A stretch of DNA of 64,000 nucleotides, taken from JBECKS01 sp964557005. GTDB taxonomy: Bacteria > Pseudomonadota > Gammaproteobacteria > Pseudomonadales > JBECKS01. Position numbers and translations under genes: made by a program. The stretch covers positions 1 to 64,000 of the forward strand of contig CAZKYI010000004.1 in assembly GCA_964557005.1 (NCBI GenBank), given 5' to 3'. The notes below the pieces were generated by a model that worked only from the letters and a program-made list of their open reading frames with translations, had not been told where the DNA came from and ran no database searches. Below are positions 44,011 to 53,196 of this stretch, in pieces. Each line of letters opens with the position of its first letter. The first letter of the stretch is position 1.

Positions 44011-44480
44011 AAACACTTTTTCTGATGCGTCATGGCGACGCGCCACAAGCAAAGCATGATGCCGAGCGTATGTTAAGCAAGTTGGGTAGGGCGCAATGCC
44101 GCTCAGTGGCGCAAAAAATTTCACATGCAAACATTGGCAAGTGTTTGACCAGTGATTATCAGCGAGCGATTGAGAGTGCATCTGAATTGTGTTCCGCTTT
44201 AAATATTCAAATTGAGTTGAACCAAACGGAACGCTTGCGTCCGACAGCCAGTTTGAACGCTGCGGTGAATTTGATTTGTGAACAACTCGACATATTGGAT
44301 GATGGCGCTTTACTTGTTGTATTTCATTTGCCGATTATCTCTGAAGTCGCGAGTATGCTGATTGATGGCAACATGCATAAAAATTATGCCTTCCCTGTGG
44401 CCAGTGTGCTTGAGCTAACAACCGATATTCCGGTAGCGGGCTTGTTTAAAAAAGTAACGCACCATCTTCCCGAGTGTTGA
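44007..44480 (+). CDS. sixA: phosphohistidine phosphatase SixA
   Basis: A 157-residue histidine-phosphatase-family protein starting at TTG inside the gpsA stop region, with GGAG just upstream. The Leu-Met-Arg-His-Gly-Asp-Ala motif places the catalytic His at residue 9. The Ser-Asp-Tyr-Gln-Arg-Ala segment and a second His in Val-Val-Phe-His-Leu-Pro are typical. SixA removes phosphate from histidines of the nitrogen-PTS protein NPr and from ArcB. Confidence 0.9.
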   Translation: MKTLFLMRHGDAPQAKHDAERMLSKLGRAQCRSVAQKISHANIGKCLTSDYQRAIESASELCSALNIQIELNQTERLRPTASLNAAVNLICEQLDILDDGALLVVFHLPIISEVASMLIDGNMHKNYAFPVASVLELTTDIPVAGLFKKVTHHLPEC

Positions 44481-44489
44481 AGTTTCACA

Positions 44490-45386
44490 ATGTTGTTCAA
44501 TACAGAAGCTCAGGAACTCGAAATTCAAACCACCCATCTGAAATTTTCAGCGAAAGTCTGGCACCCTGAAATTGTTGATGAAAACCTGACCATCATAGCG
44601 ATTCATGGCTGGCTGGATAATGCAGAAAGTTTTTCGCTACTTGCGCCCTTGTTGGAAGGATACCGAATTATTGCAGTAGATTTATGTGGTCACGGCAAAA
44701 GTGATCATCGTCCAGCGGGTGTGCCTTATCATTTTGTCGATTATGTTGCGGATATTTTTTATATTGCAAATGCCTTGGGTATCCATCGATTTCATTTGTT
44801 AGGACATTCTCTCGGTGGCAATATCGCGAGCATCATGGCCGCTACCTATCCTGAAAAAGTTTTATCGTTGATGTTGATAGAAGGCTTTGGTCCTGTCACC
44901 AGAAAGATAGAAGAAACGGCTTTGAATTTACGTGAGTCGACAGAAAAATTTATTGCCCATGATTCCAAAAAGCGTCGTTATGCCGAATTTTCCAGTCTGG
45001 TGAAGGCGCGTCTGCAAGGTCGTTGGCCGCTGACAGAAGAAGCCGCAGAACTTCTGTGTAAACGAGGCAGTGTTGAAAAAGACGGAAAATTCAGCTGGAG
45101 CAGTGATGCGGCAATTAACTACACCAGCCCCTTGAGAATGAGTGAGCAGCAAGCGGCTTTTATGCGTTCGCAAATTGTGTGCGCCACTTTATTGATTATT
45201 GGTGAGCAAGGTATTGCACCTCAGCTTAATGATAACAGAGCGCCCCTAAATGAATTTAAAAACAGGCAAGTGCATCGCATGCAGGGGCATCACCATCTGC
45301 ATATGGAAAGAGCTCAGTTGCCAGAGTTAAGCGAAAGGCTTTTAAACTTTCTGCAAGTGCACAGTGATGCGCTGATTGCTTACTAG
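44490..45386 (+). CDS. alpha/beta hydrolase
   Basis: A 298-residue alpha/beta-fold hydrolase. The nucleophile Ser107 is in Gly-His-Ser-Leu-Gly-Gly, the oxyanion motif His-Gly-Trp-Leu-Asp lies near 39-43, and the catalytic His is in the Gly-His-His-His-Leu-His segment near 275. The substrate is unknown; esterases with this pattern are common. It starts 9 bases after sixA and overlaps the convergent folE by 4 bases. Confidence 0.9.
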   Translation: MLFNTEAQELEIQTTHLKFSAKVWHPEIVDENLTIIAIHGWLDNAESFSLLAPLLEGYRIIAVDLCGHGKSDHRPAGVPYHFVDYVADIFYIANALGIHRFHLLGHSLGGNIASIMAATYPEKVLSLMLIEGFGPVTRKIEETALNLRESTEKFIAHDSKKRRYAEFSSLVKARLQGRWPLTEEAAELLCKRGSVEKDGKFSWSSDAAINYTSPLRMSEQQAAFMRSQIVCATLLIIGEQGIAPQLNDNRAPLNEFKNRQVHRMQGHHHLHMERAQLPELSERLLNFLQVHSDALIAY

Positions 45387-45925
45387 CTTTGAATTAAAGC
45401 AAGAAATTCTGCACGCGTGCGGTGATCTTCACGAAAGGTGCCTAACATCACCGAAGTTTTCATGGAAGAATTTTGTTTTTCTACACCACGCATCATCATG
45501 CACATGTGTTTGGCTTCAACAATCACACCCACACCTTTGGCCTGAGTGACTTGCATCACGGCTTCAGCAATCTGGCGCGTGAGATTTTCCTGAATCTGCA
45601 AGCGACGTGCAAACATGTCGGTAATGCGTGCAAACTTTGAAAGCCCGAGAACTTTGCCTGCCGGAAGGTAAGCAATATGGCATTTTCCAACAAAGGGCAG
45701 CATGTGATGTTCACACATGGAATAGAGTTCAATGTCTTTTACGAGCACCAGCTCATCACTGTCTGACGCGAATATCGCATTGTTCACGATGGTGTCGAGT
45801 TTTTGGTGATAGCCTTGCGTGAGAAATTTCATTGCTTTGGCGGCACGCTTGGGTGTATCCAGCAAACCTTCTCTTTGAGGGTCTTCGCCAATCTGTTCAA
45901 TCATTTGTTTGAAAAGCTGTTCCAT
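45383..45925 (-). CDS. folE: GTP cyclohydrolase I
   Basis: A 180-residue enzyme starting tetrahydrofolate synthesis by turning GTP into dihydroneopterin triphosphate. Zinc ligands are in Ser-Met-Cys-Glu-His-His and the later Lys-His-Met-Cys-Met-Met-Met-Arg-Gly; Leu-Gly-Leu-Ser-Lys-Phe-Ala-Arg-Ile is the family signature. Pairing with distant folC is not implied. Confidence 0.95.
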   Translation of the reverse strand: MEQLFKQMIEQIGEDPQREGLLDTPKRAAKAMKFLTQGYHQKLDTIVNNAIFASDSDELVLVKDIELYSMCEHHMLPFVGKCHIAYLPAGKVLGLSKFARITDMFARRLQIQENLTRQIAEAVMQVTQAKGVGVIVEAKHMCMMMRGVEKQNSSMKTSVMLGTFREDHRTRAEFLALIQS

Positions 45926-46040
45926 AACAACATTTGCCTGTTTGTTTTGAAGAGTTGAAAGGTACGCTGCTGCTTCTTAAAAATCAATGACATATACTTG
46001 TGTCACGAAAGTGAATGGTGTTTTTACGGATTTTTATCTC

Positions 46041-46946
46041 ATGACTTCCAACGCTACTTTAAAAACAGTCGAACAATTTCTGCTGTGGGCTGAATCGGAA
46101 TTGACAGATGCACACGTGTATTTGGGACATGGCTTTGATAATACCTGGGACGAAGCACTGGCGCTGATGTTGAAAGTGCTTGAGCTGGGTTGGGATGCAG
46201 GGAGTGAAATTCTCCAGCAGGTTTTGAGTGAGGCACAACGTGATTTATTTTGTACCTTGCTCGCTGCGCGCATTGAGCAACGAGTGCCTGTTGCTTATCT
46301 TGTTAATGAATCGTGGTTTTGTGGCATGCCTTTTTATGTGACTGGCGATGTACTGATTCCAAGATCACCTTTGGCAGAATTGATTGAAGATGGTTTTTCA
46401 CTTTGGTTTCCTGATGAGCCGCCACAACAGATTCTCGATTTGTGTACAGGTTCGGGTTGTATTGCCATTGCCTGTGCACAGTTTTTGCCAGATGCACAGG
46501 TAGATGCGAGTGACTTGTCAGAGAAGGCGCTCGACATCGCACACATCAATGTTAAACACTATCAATTACAGGAGCGTGTGCAGCTTGTTTGCTCTGATTT
46601 GTTTCGTGATATACCGCTGAAACACTATGATGTGATTGTGAGCAATCCACCTTATGTCGATGCGCAGGATATGGCAGTGTTGCCCAAAGAATATTTGCAT
46701 GAGCCACGTGTGGCACTGGAAGCAGGGCAGGATGGTTTGCGTTGTGTGCATGAAATTCTCAAACAGGCAGCTACTTATTTGAGTGAGCGAGGTGTGCTGA
46801 TTGTGGAAGTCGGTAATTCACAAGCAGCGGTGATGGAAGCTTATGAAAACTGGCCTTTTGTCTGGCTGGAATTTGAACGAGGTGGGCAGGGTGTGTTCGC
46901 CATTGATAAACAACAACTTGTACACTGCTTGGCTCACACACTTTAA
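46041..46946 (+). CDS. prmB: ribosomal protein L3 N5-glutamine methyltransferase
   Basis: A 301-residue SAM enzyme that methylates a glutamine of ribosomal protein L3. The N-terminal helical region reads His-Val-Tyr-Leu-Gly-His-Gly-Phe-Asp-Asn, typical of PrmB rather than PrmC. Asp-Leu-Cys-Thr-Gly-Ser-Gly-Cys-Ile-Ala is the SAM motif and Ser-Asn-Pro-Pro-Tyr-Val the substrate motif. The frame is open from 45987, but the ATG at 46041 matches the family length. It precedes aroC by 45 bases, a conserved neighbour in gammaproteobacteria. Confidence 0.93.
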   Translation: MTSNATLKTVEQFLLWAESELTDAHVYLGHGFDNTWDEALALMLKVLELGWDAGSEILQQVLSEAQRDLFCTLLAARIEQRVPVAYLVNESWFCGMPFYVTGDVLIPRSPLAELIEDGFSLWFPDEPPQQILDLCTGSGCIAIACAQFLPDAQVDASDLSEKALDIAHINVKHYQLQERVQLVCSDLFRDIPLKHYDVIVSNPPYVDAQDMAVLPKEYLHEPRVALEAGQDGLRCVHEILKQAATYLSERGVLIVEVGNSQAAVMEAYENWPFVWLEFERGGQGVFAIDKQQLVHCLAHTL

Positions 46947-46991
46947 AACAGGCTATAATCTTCAACACCTTTTTTAAACGGAAATAAATTC

Positions 46992-48089
46992 ATGTCAGGT
47001 AATACCATAGGCAAACTTTTTACAGTGACCACTGCGGGTGAAAGTCATGGTGAGGCTTTGTGCTGTATTGTAGATGGTTGTCCGCCAGGCATGCCGTTGA
47101 CAGAAGCCGATATGCAGGTGGACCTTGATCGCCGCAAGCCGGGTACATCCAAATATTCAACACAAAGAAAAGAAGAGGATGCTGTCAGAATTCTTTCAGG
47201 TGTGTTTGAAGGGCATACCACCGGCACACCGATTACCTTGTTGATTGAAAACACCAACCAGAAATCAAAAGACTATGGTGAAATCAAAAATGCGTTCCGC
47301 CCCGGGCATGCAGATTTCACTTATTTCCATAAGTATGGCCTGCGTGATTATCGTGGCGGTGGGCGTTCCAGTGCACGCGAAACGGCCATGCGTGTTGCAG
47401 CGGGTGCCATCGCCAAAAAATATCTCAAACAAAGTTTTGGTATGGAAATTCGAGGCTATATGGCGCAGATGGGGCACTTGAAAGCTTCAGCGCACAGTTG
47501 TGAAAATCCTGACTGGAATCTGGTGAACAGTAATCCTTTCTTCTGTCCTGATGAAGCCTTGTTACCTGAACTTGAAGCACTGATTGATGCGCTTAGAAAA
47601 GCAGGGAGTTCCATCGGTGCGAAAATCAATGTGCAAGTGACTCACATGCCTGTAGGTTTGGGCGAGCCTGTGTTTGATCGTCTTGATGCAGATTTGGCCA
47701 AAGCATTAATGAGCATCAATGCCGTGAAAGGTGTGAGTGTGGGTGATGGTTTTGATGTGATTGAACAACGTGGTGAACAACATCGTGATGAACAAACGCA
47801 CAAGGGTTTTCTGAGTAATCATGCTGGCGGTATTCTGGGTGGTATTTCCAGTGGGCAGGATTTGTTAGTGTCACTTGCACTGAAACCGACTTCTTCCATT
47901 ATGGTGCCTGGAAAAACGCTCAATGAAGCGGGTGAAGAAATCGAACTGGTGACCAAAGGTCGCCATGACCCTTGTGTTGGTGTGCGTGCCACACCGATTG
48001 CCGAAGCGATGGTCGCCTTGGTTCTGATGGATCATTTGTTACGGCATCGTGCCCAGAATTTTGATCGCATAAGCTGCACTGACCGATAG
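46992..48089 (+). CDS. aroC: chorismate synthase
   Basis: A 365-residue FMN enzyme making chorismate from EPSP. Motifs are Gly-Glu-Ser-His-Gly near residue 16, Arg-Pro-Gly-His-Ala-Asp, Gly-Gly-Gly-Arg-Ser-Ser-Ala-Arg-Glu-Thr and Gly-Arg-His-Asp-Pro-Cys. Its last 51 bases overlap the end of the convergent fucosidase gene. Confidence 0.96.
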   Translation: MSGNTIGKLFTVTTAGESHGEALCCIVDGCPPGMPLTEADMQVDLDRRKPGTSKYSTQRKEEDAVRILSGVFEGHTTGTPITLLIENTNQKSKDYGEIKNAFRPGHADFTYFHKYGLRDYRGGGRSSARETAMRVAAGAIAKKYLKQSFGMEIRGYMAQMGHLKASAHSCENPDWNLVNSNPFFCPDEALLPELEALIDALRKAGSSIGAKINVQVTHMPVGLGEPVFDRLDADLAKALMSINAVKGVSVGDGFDVIEQRGEQHRDEQTHKGFLSNHAGGILGGISSGQDLLVSLALKPTSSIMVPGKTLNEAGEEIELVTKGRHDPCVGVRATPIAEAMVALVLMDHLLRHRAQNFDRISCTDR

Positions 48090-49508
48090 TTCGGGAATCT
48101 CTACGCGCAGTTGATGGTTGTTGTATGACCACTTGGGGCTTTGCGTACAGCCCAGTATCTGCACATCGTTGACCTTGAGATTTTTCAGTTTTGTCAGGGT
48201 AACAACAGAGCCCTTGGGTTTTTCAAGCAGGACGGCAAACAGGGTATTGTCCTTGCGGGTAAAGCGCACAGGAATACCTTCTGCTGTTTTCCCTTCGGCA
48301 CGAATCCAGGGGCGAGTATCAAACACTGCCTCGCCGTTGATGCGCAACCAGTCGCCCAGTTTCAGTAATACCTGTTTTTGCATTTCGGGAATGGAGCCGT
48401 CGGCACGGGGGCCGACATTCAACAGCATGTTGCCGTTTTTGCTGACGATATCCACAAACATGCGTATCAGTTCATCGGCATCAATGTGGTCGTGTTCGTC
48501 TTCAAACTGATTGTAGCCGAAGGAGTGGCCGATGCCGCGTGTCAGTTCCCATTTGTCTTTTTGAATGCGCAGGAAAATGGAGTATTCGGGTGTGCGGTAA
48601 TCAAAGTGTGTCAGTTTGGGAGCGACCACGGGTCGTTTGACGAAATAATGTTGAATCATCCACGAGGCGGCCACGTTGACGGCTTTCAGTGAGGCACCGA
48701 AGCGGTAGAGTTTGTTGAAGGGTATCCAGCGATCATTCACCACACCTTCGGGCAGGGTGTTGTAGTAATGGGCAAACAGTTCATTAAGTTTGCCCTTGGC
48801 GGGATAGCCGATGTCGTTCCACAGAATCCACGGTTTATATTTGTTAATCAATTCCATCCAGTGCCGGTCTGCGTATTGCGCGTAGGCTTTTGATGAAGGG
48901 CCGTTATTGACGAGACTGGCAAAGGAGTTGACGTAGCGTTGTGTGAATGACCAGTCGAGTACGCCCGAATAATACAGGCCGAGTTTGATGGATTTTTTCT
49001 CCAGTGCATTTTTTAATTCTTGCGGAATATCGCGGGTACTGTGGTAGTTGGGCATGTCGGGATGCGGATGCTCGGTTGGCCACAGTGCAAAGCCATCGTG
49101 ATGCTTGGCGGTAATTACAGCGTATCTGGCACCGACCTGATGAAACAGTTCCGCCCACTCGTGCGGATTCCATTTTTCTGCCTGTTGATTGAAATCATTT
49201 GCAAAATCAAAATAGGATTTTTGTTTTCCGTAAGTTTGTTCGTGGTATTTCTGCGTGGGGCTGTTGTTAATGCGCAGTGAATTCAAATACCACTCACCGT
49301 AAGGATTATTGTGATAAAAATATTTAACACCCTTTTGTTGAATCATCTCCGTCATGGTGCCTTGCTTGCACACACCAAAAGCGGGCACTGAATAAAGCCC
49401 CCAATGAATGAAAATGCCCAGCTTGGCGTTGTGATACCAGTCAGGAACCTGATGTGTTTTTAATGACGCATTGTCAGGTGTGAAGGTCATGGAATGCCCT
49501 GCGTACAT
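48039..49508 (-). CDS. alpha-L-fucosidase (GH29)
   Basis: A glycoside hydrolase family 29 enzyme of 489 residues (483 if the ATG at 49490, which has AGGG upstream, is used). Family marks are Phe-Ile-His-Trp-Gly-Leu-Tyr-Ser, Ala-Lys-His-His-Asp-Gly-Phe, Gly-Leu-Tyr-Tyr-Ser, the nucleophile Asp232 in Leu-Trp-Asn-Asp-Ile-Gly, and Asn-Val-Gly-Pro-Arg-Ala-Asp-Gly. A C-terminal beta domain follows. There is no signal peptide, so it acts in the cytoplasm. The first ATG overlaps the DUF2505 stop (TAATG), so the two are translationally coupled. Confidence 0.92.
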   Translation of the reverse strand: MYAGHSMTFTPDNASLKTHQVPDWYHNAKLGIFIHWGLYSVPAFGVCKQGTMTEMIQQKGVKYFYHNNPYGEWYLNSLRINNSPTQKYHEQTYGKQKSYFDFANDFNQQAEKWNPHEWAELFHQVGARYAVITAKHHDGFALWPTEHPHPDMPNYHSTRDIPQELKNALEKKSIKLGLYYSGVLDWSFTQRYVNSFASLVNNGPSSKAYAQYADRHWMELINKYKPWILWNDIGYPAKGKLNELFAHYYNTLPEGVVNDRWIPFNKLYRFGASLKAVNVAASWMIQHYFVKRPVVAPKLTHFDYRTPEYSIFLRIQKDKWELTRGIGHSFGYNQFEDEHDHIDADELIRMFVDIVSKNGNMLLNVGPRADGSIPEMQKQVLLKLGDWLRINGEAVFDTRPWIRAEGKTAEGIPVRFTRKDNTLFAVLLEKPKGSVVTLTKLKNLKVNDVQILGCTQSPKWSYNNHQLRVEIPELSVSAAYAIKILGTMP

Positions 49509-50011
49509 TAAAGGCTTTGCAAATACTGCGCGGTTTTTTCCAAATCATTTTTCAAGGCTTTTTCTGCCTTGGGCAACATGAATTTTTCAAGTTGTTTGCC
49601 CACAACAGGTATACTGGCACTAATGTCAAGTTCTACCTTAGCAAGACATTGGTCAGCAGATTTTTCCAGCAGTTTGAAATTGATGTTTGCACGAACGGGA
49701 ACGCCTTTGGCTTGAATGACATGACTACCGCTTGCGTTGTCAGAGTTCCATTTTACGGTGGTGATAATGCTGGCTGAATTACCCACCAGTTTATCCACCA
49801 CTTTTTTTAACATGCCAGGTAGTTTGTCGGTGCGAATTTCTGCTTGCCGCTCGATTTCAATCAGGGTGTTTGCGCCTTTTTGTTCAAAACGGGTGATGGT
49901 GGAATCAAGTTCTTCCTGTTCGAAGCGGTTTTGATAAAAATCTTTTGAAGTGTATTGCGCTAACAAATTTTTTTGTGAAGTTTTGAAAATATATTCAACA
50001 TGGGTTTTCAT
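49508..50011 (-). CDS. DUF2505 family protein
   Basis: A 167-residue protein of the DUF2505 type, a START/SRPBCC-like fold with an alternating strand pattern and a long C-terminal helix. Proteins of this group may bind lipids or hydrophobic ligands; the function is unknown. There is no signal peptide. It is the first gene of the pair with the fucosidase. Confidence 0.8.
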   Translation of the reverse strand: MKTHVEYIFKTSQKNLLAQYTSKDFYQNRFEQEELDSTITRFEQKGANTLIEIERQAEIRTDKLPGMLKKVVDKLVGNSASIITTVKWNSDNASGSHVIQAKGVPVRANINFKLLEKSADQCLAKVELDISASIPVVGKQLEKFMLPKAEKALKNDLEKTAQYLQSL

Positions 50012-50088
50012 TGGATATTCTCTGGGCAGATTGTGGAGCGAAGCATAGGCTTTTGGGTGTAAAGCTGTATATATAAAATCACGCCAAC

Positions 50089-50958
50089 TTAGTTGTTATT
50101 TTTTAACAACTTTAGCATGGCATTGGCTGCGTTGGAGAGGGTTCTGTCTTCATGATAGATGCAGCCCAGGCTTCGATGAATTTCCAAATCCTTGATGGGC
50201 AAAATGCTCAGTTCCTTGTCGATCATGGTTTCAGGTAAAGCACTCCAGCCCATGCCGATGCTCACCATCATGCGAATGGTTTCAATGTAATTGGTGTTCA
50301 TGGCAATTTGAATGGGAATGCCTTGTTGCTGAAAGGTCGATTCAATGATGCTGCGCGTGAAGGTTTTTTCACTCGGCAAGATGGCTTTGTACGCTGCGAG
50401 GTCGGCCAGCTTGAGTGATGTTTGCTTTGCCAGTGTATGATCTTTGGCTACCACAATGTGCAGACGGTCGTCCCATACCTTGTGGCTGAGAATTTTGCTG
50501 CGTGTGTTATCGGGAATGGTGACCACCGCCAATTCCAGCTCTCCCTGAAAAACCGCATCATGTGCTTCTTCAGAATCGACAAAGCGAATATCGAGATTCA
50601 CTTCAGGGTACTGTTTGCTAAAGCGTTTGAGCAGGGGCGGTAAGCGTCTTAAACCTATGTGATGGCTGGCACCAATCGTCAAGTCGCCTTTCACTTCATT
50701 TTTAAGCGTGCTCATAGCGCGTCGCAGGTCTTCAAGTTCCAGCAAAATACCCTGCGCCTTGGGCAGCAGTGCCTTGCCTTGCTCGGTAAGACTGACCTTG
50801 TGGCCAATGCGATCAAACAATTTCACATTCAGGCTTTCTTCCAGTAAGGCAACGCGCTTGCTGACAGCGGGTTGACTCAGGAACAGTGCTTCCGCCGCTA
50901 AAGAGAAGGAGCTGCAATGCGCTACGCTCACAAATGTTTTCAGTTCATTGATTTCCAT
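50089..50958 (-). CDS. LysR-family regulator divergent from leuCDB
   Basis: A 289-residue LysR-type regulator. The N-terminal winged helix reads Phe-Ser-Leu-Ala-Ala-Glu-Ala-Leu-Phe-Leu-Ser-Gln-Pro-Ala-Val-Ser (about 18-33); the rest is an effector-binding periplasmic-binding-protein-like domain. Placed head to head with leuC across 140 bases, it most likely controls leucine synthesis, perhaps sensing isopropylmalate, and its own expression. The effector is inferred only. Confidence 0.9.
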   Translation of the reverse strand: MEINELKTFVSVAHCSSFSLAAEALFLSQPAVSKRVALLEESLNVKLFDRIGHKVSLTEQGKALLPKAQGILLELEDLRRAMSTLKNEVKGDLTIGASHHIGLRRLPPLLKRFSKQYPEVNLDIRFVDSEEAHDAVFQGELELAVVTIPDNTRSKILSHKVWDDRLHIVVAKDHTLAKQTSLKLADLAAYKAILPSEKTFTRSIIESTFQQQGIPIQIAMNTNYIETIRMMVSIGMGWSALPETMIDKELSILPIKDLEIHRSLGCIYHEDRTLSNAANAMLKLLKNNN

Positions 50959-50996
50959 CGATGCTTGCCTGTGTCGTTTGAATACAAAAGTATAGC

Positions 50997-51011
50997 ATTA
51001 CTAAAAGTAAT
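50997..51011. promoter_or_regulatory. LysR-type binding dyad between the regulator and leuC
   Basis: ATTACT-AAA-AGTAAT is a perfect dyad that contains the T-N11-A pattern (T50998 to A51010) of LysR sites. It lies 39 bases from the regulator start and 88 from leuC. Confidence 0.55.
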
Positions 51012-51033
51012 CATATCTATAAAAATATAAAAT

Positions 51034-51062
51034 TTGAGTTATGGATTATAGCGGCATAGCAT
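51034..51062 (+). promoter_or_regulatory. possible leuC promoter
   Basis: TTGAGT (51034-51039), a 17-base spacer and TAGCAT (51057-51062) form a weak sigma-70 promoter. The LysR dyad lies 23 bases upstream of the -35 box, a normal activator position. Confidence 0.4.
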
Positions 51063-51098
51063 TGCCTCATTGATTAACACCTTGGCAGGGGAAACGGC

Positions 51099-52526
51099 AT
51101 GGCAGGACAAACCTTATACGACAAATTGTGGCAAATACATTTGGTCAGGCAGCGGGAAGACGGTACAGCGCTCATCTATATCGACAGACATTTATTACAC
51201 GAGGTCACCTCTCCACAAGCCTTTGAAGGCTTGAAGCTGGCGGGGCGCAAGCCTTGGCGCATCGACTCGAACATCGCCACACCTGATCACAATGTGCCCA
51301 CCGTCAACCAGAAATCGGGTGTCGATGCGATTGCAGACCAAACCTCGCGTATTCAGGTAAAAACACTTGATGCGAATTGTGAGGAATACGGCATTGTCGA
51401 ATTCAAGATGAATGATGTGCGTCAGGGGATTGTTCATGTGATTGGCCCTGAACAGGGAGCCACCTTGCCAGGCATGACCATTGTGTGCGGGGATTCCCAT
51501 ACCGCTACGCACGGTGCTTTTGGTGCCTTGGCACATGGTATTGGTACCTCAGAGGTGGAGCATGTATTGGCTACCCAATGTCTGATTCAGCGCAAAATGA
51601 AAAATATGTTGATTAAGGTCGATGGTACCTTGGGCAAGGGTGTGACCGCCAAGGACATTATTCTGGCCATTATCGCCAAAATAGGCACAGCAGGTGGTAC
51701 TGGCCACACCATTGAGTTTGCAGGTTCTGCCATTCGTGCCTTGAGCATGGAAGGGCGTATGACCTTATGCAACATGGCGATTGAGGCGGGTGCGCGTGCA
51801 GGTATGGTGGCCGTCGATCAAACCACGATTGATTACGTTAAAGGCAGACCTTTTTCACCTACAGGCGCACATTGGGAACAAGCGGTGAGTATGTGGCGCA
51901 CGCTGGTGAGTGATGAAGATGCTCATTTTGACACGGTGGTGGAATTAAAGGCGGAAGACATCAAGCCGCAAGTGAGCTGGGGAACCTCGCCTGAAATGGT
52001 GGCACCGATTGATGGCAGTGTGCCTTTACCCGAAAACGAAAATGATGCTGTTAAACGCGAAGGGATTGTGCGTGCTTGCCAATACATGGGTTTTGAGCCG
52101 GGTAAAAAAATTACCGACATTTATCTGGATAAAATTTTTATCGGTTCCTGTACCAATTCCCGCATTGAAGACTTAAGGCAGGCGGCTGAAGTACTAAAAG
52201 GACGCAAGATTGCCAATACCATCAAGCTGGCGATGGTGGTTCCAGGGTCTGGTCTGGTGAAACAGCAGGCTGAGAAAGAAGGGCTGCACACCATTTTCCT
52301 TGCAGCGGGTTTTGAATGGCGTGAACCGGGTTGTTCCATGTGTCTGGCCATGAATGACGACAAGTTGGGTGAGGGTGAACATTGCGCTTCGACTTCTAAT
52401 CGTAATTTTGAAGGTCGTCAGGGCTATGGTGGTAGAACCCATTTGGTGAGCCCTGCGATGGCGGCTGCGGCTGCGGTAAAAGGGCATTTCGTTGATGTGA
52501 ATGAATTATTGAGGGCGGAGGTATAA
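51099..52526 (+). CDS. leuC: 3-isopropylmalate dehydratase large subunit
   Basis: A 475-residue aconitase-family subunit. The 4Fe-4S cysteines are in Gly-Ser-Cys-Thr-Asn-Ser-Arg and Gly-Cys-Ser-Met-Cys-Leu; Cys-Gly-Asp-Ser-His-Thr-Ala-Thr-His-Gly is the active-site motif. AGGGGA precedes the ATG. It starts the leuC-leuD-leuB run. Confidence 0.97.
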   Translation: MAGQTLYDKLWQIHLVRQREDGTALIYIDRHLLHEVTSPQAFEGLKLAGRKPWRIDSNIATPDHNVPTVNQKSGVDAIADQTSRIQVKTLDANCEEYGIVEFKMNDVRQGIVHVIGPEQGATLPGMTIVCGDSHTATHGAFGALAHGIGTSEVEHVLATQCLIQRKMKNMLIKVDGTLGKGVTAKDIILAIIAKIGTAGGTGHTIEFAGSAIRALSMEGRMTLCNMAIEAGARAGMVAVDQTTIDYVKGRPFSPTGAHWEQAVSMWRTLVSDEDAHFDTVVELKAEDIKPQVSWGTSPEMVAPIDGSVPLPENENDAVKREGIVRACQYMGFEPGKKITDIYLDKIFIGSCTNSRIEDLRQAAEVLKGRKIANTIKLAMVVPGSGLVKQQAEKEGLHTIFLAAGFEWREPGCSMCLAMNDDKLGEGEHCASTSNRNFEGRQGYGGRTHLVSPAMAAAAAVKGHFVDVNELLRAEV

Positions 52527-52529
52527 GCA

Positions 52530-53177
52530 ATGCAAAAGTTTGAAAAACAGACATGGTTGGTTGCACCACTGGACAGAGCCAATGTGGATACCGACATGAT
52601 TATTCCCAAACAGTTTTTGAAATCCATCAAGCGTACCGGCTTTGGTGTGAACCTGTTTGATGAATGGCGTTATCTTGATCACGGGGAGCCGGGGCAGGAT
52701 TGCAGTACGAGACCCTTGAATAGCGATTTTGTATTGAACCAGCCACGGTATAAAAACGCTGGCATTTTATTAACGCGCAGAAACTTTGGTTGTGGCTCCA
52801 GTCGTGAACATGCGCCTTGGGCTTTGCAGGAATACGGTTTCAAAGCCGTGATTGCGCCAGGTTTTGCCGATATTTTTTTCAATAACTGTTTCAAGATTGG
52901 TCTTTTGCCGATTGTGTTGAGCGAAGAAGAAGTAGAGTGTTTGTTTCAAGCGGTGTACGCCACATCGGGTTTTTCCCTTGAAATTGATTTAGAGCAGCAA
53001 ACTCTTTACGATGCCGCCGGTTCTGTTTATCGCTTTGAAATTGATGCTTTCAGAAAACATTGTTTGTTGAATGGTCTGGACGATATTGGTCTGACTTTGG
53101 AAAACGCAGAGGCCATCAGAGCTTTTGAAGCGCAGCAAAAAAAATCCAGCCCCTGGTTATATGGTGCGATTAAATAA
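52530..53177 (+). CDS. leuD: 3-isopropylmalate dehydratase small subunit
   Basis: A 215-residue swivel-domain partner of LeuC, 3 bases downstream. The motif Arg-Asn-Phe-Gly-Cys-Gly-Ser-Ser-Arg-Glu-His-Ala-Pro-Trp-Ala is complete. The pair interconverts 2- and 3-isopropylmalate. Confidence 0.97.
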   Translation: MQKFEKQTWLVAPLDRANVDTDMIIPKQFLKSIKRTGFGVNLFDEWRYLDHGEPGQDCSTRPLNSDFVLNQPRYKNAGILLTRRNFGCGSSREHAPWALQEYGFKAVIAPGFADIFFNNCFKIGLLPIVLSEEEVECLFQAVYATSGFSLEIDLEQQTLYDAAGSVYRFEIDAFRKHCLLNGLDDIGLTLENAEAIRAFEAQQKKSSPWLYGAIK

Positions 53178-53196
53178 TTTTAATTAAAGGCAGATT

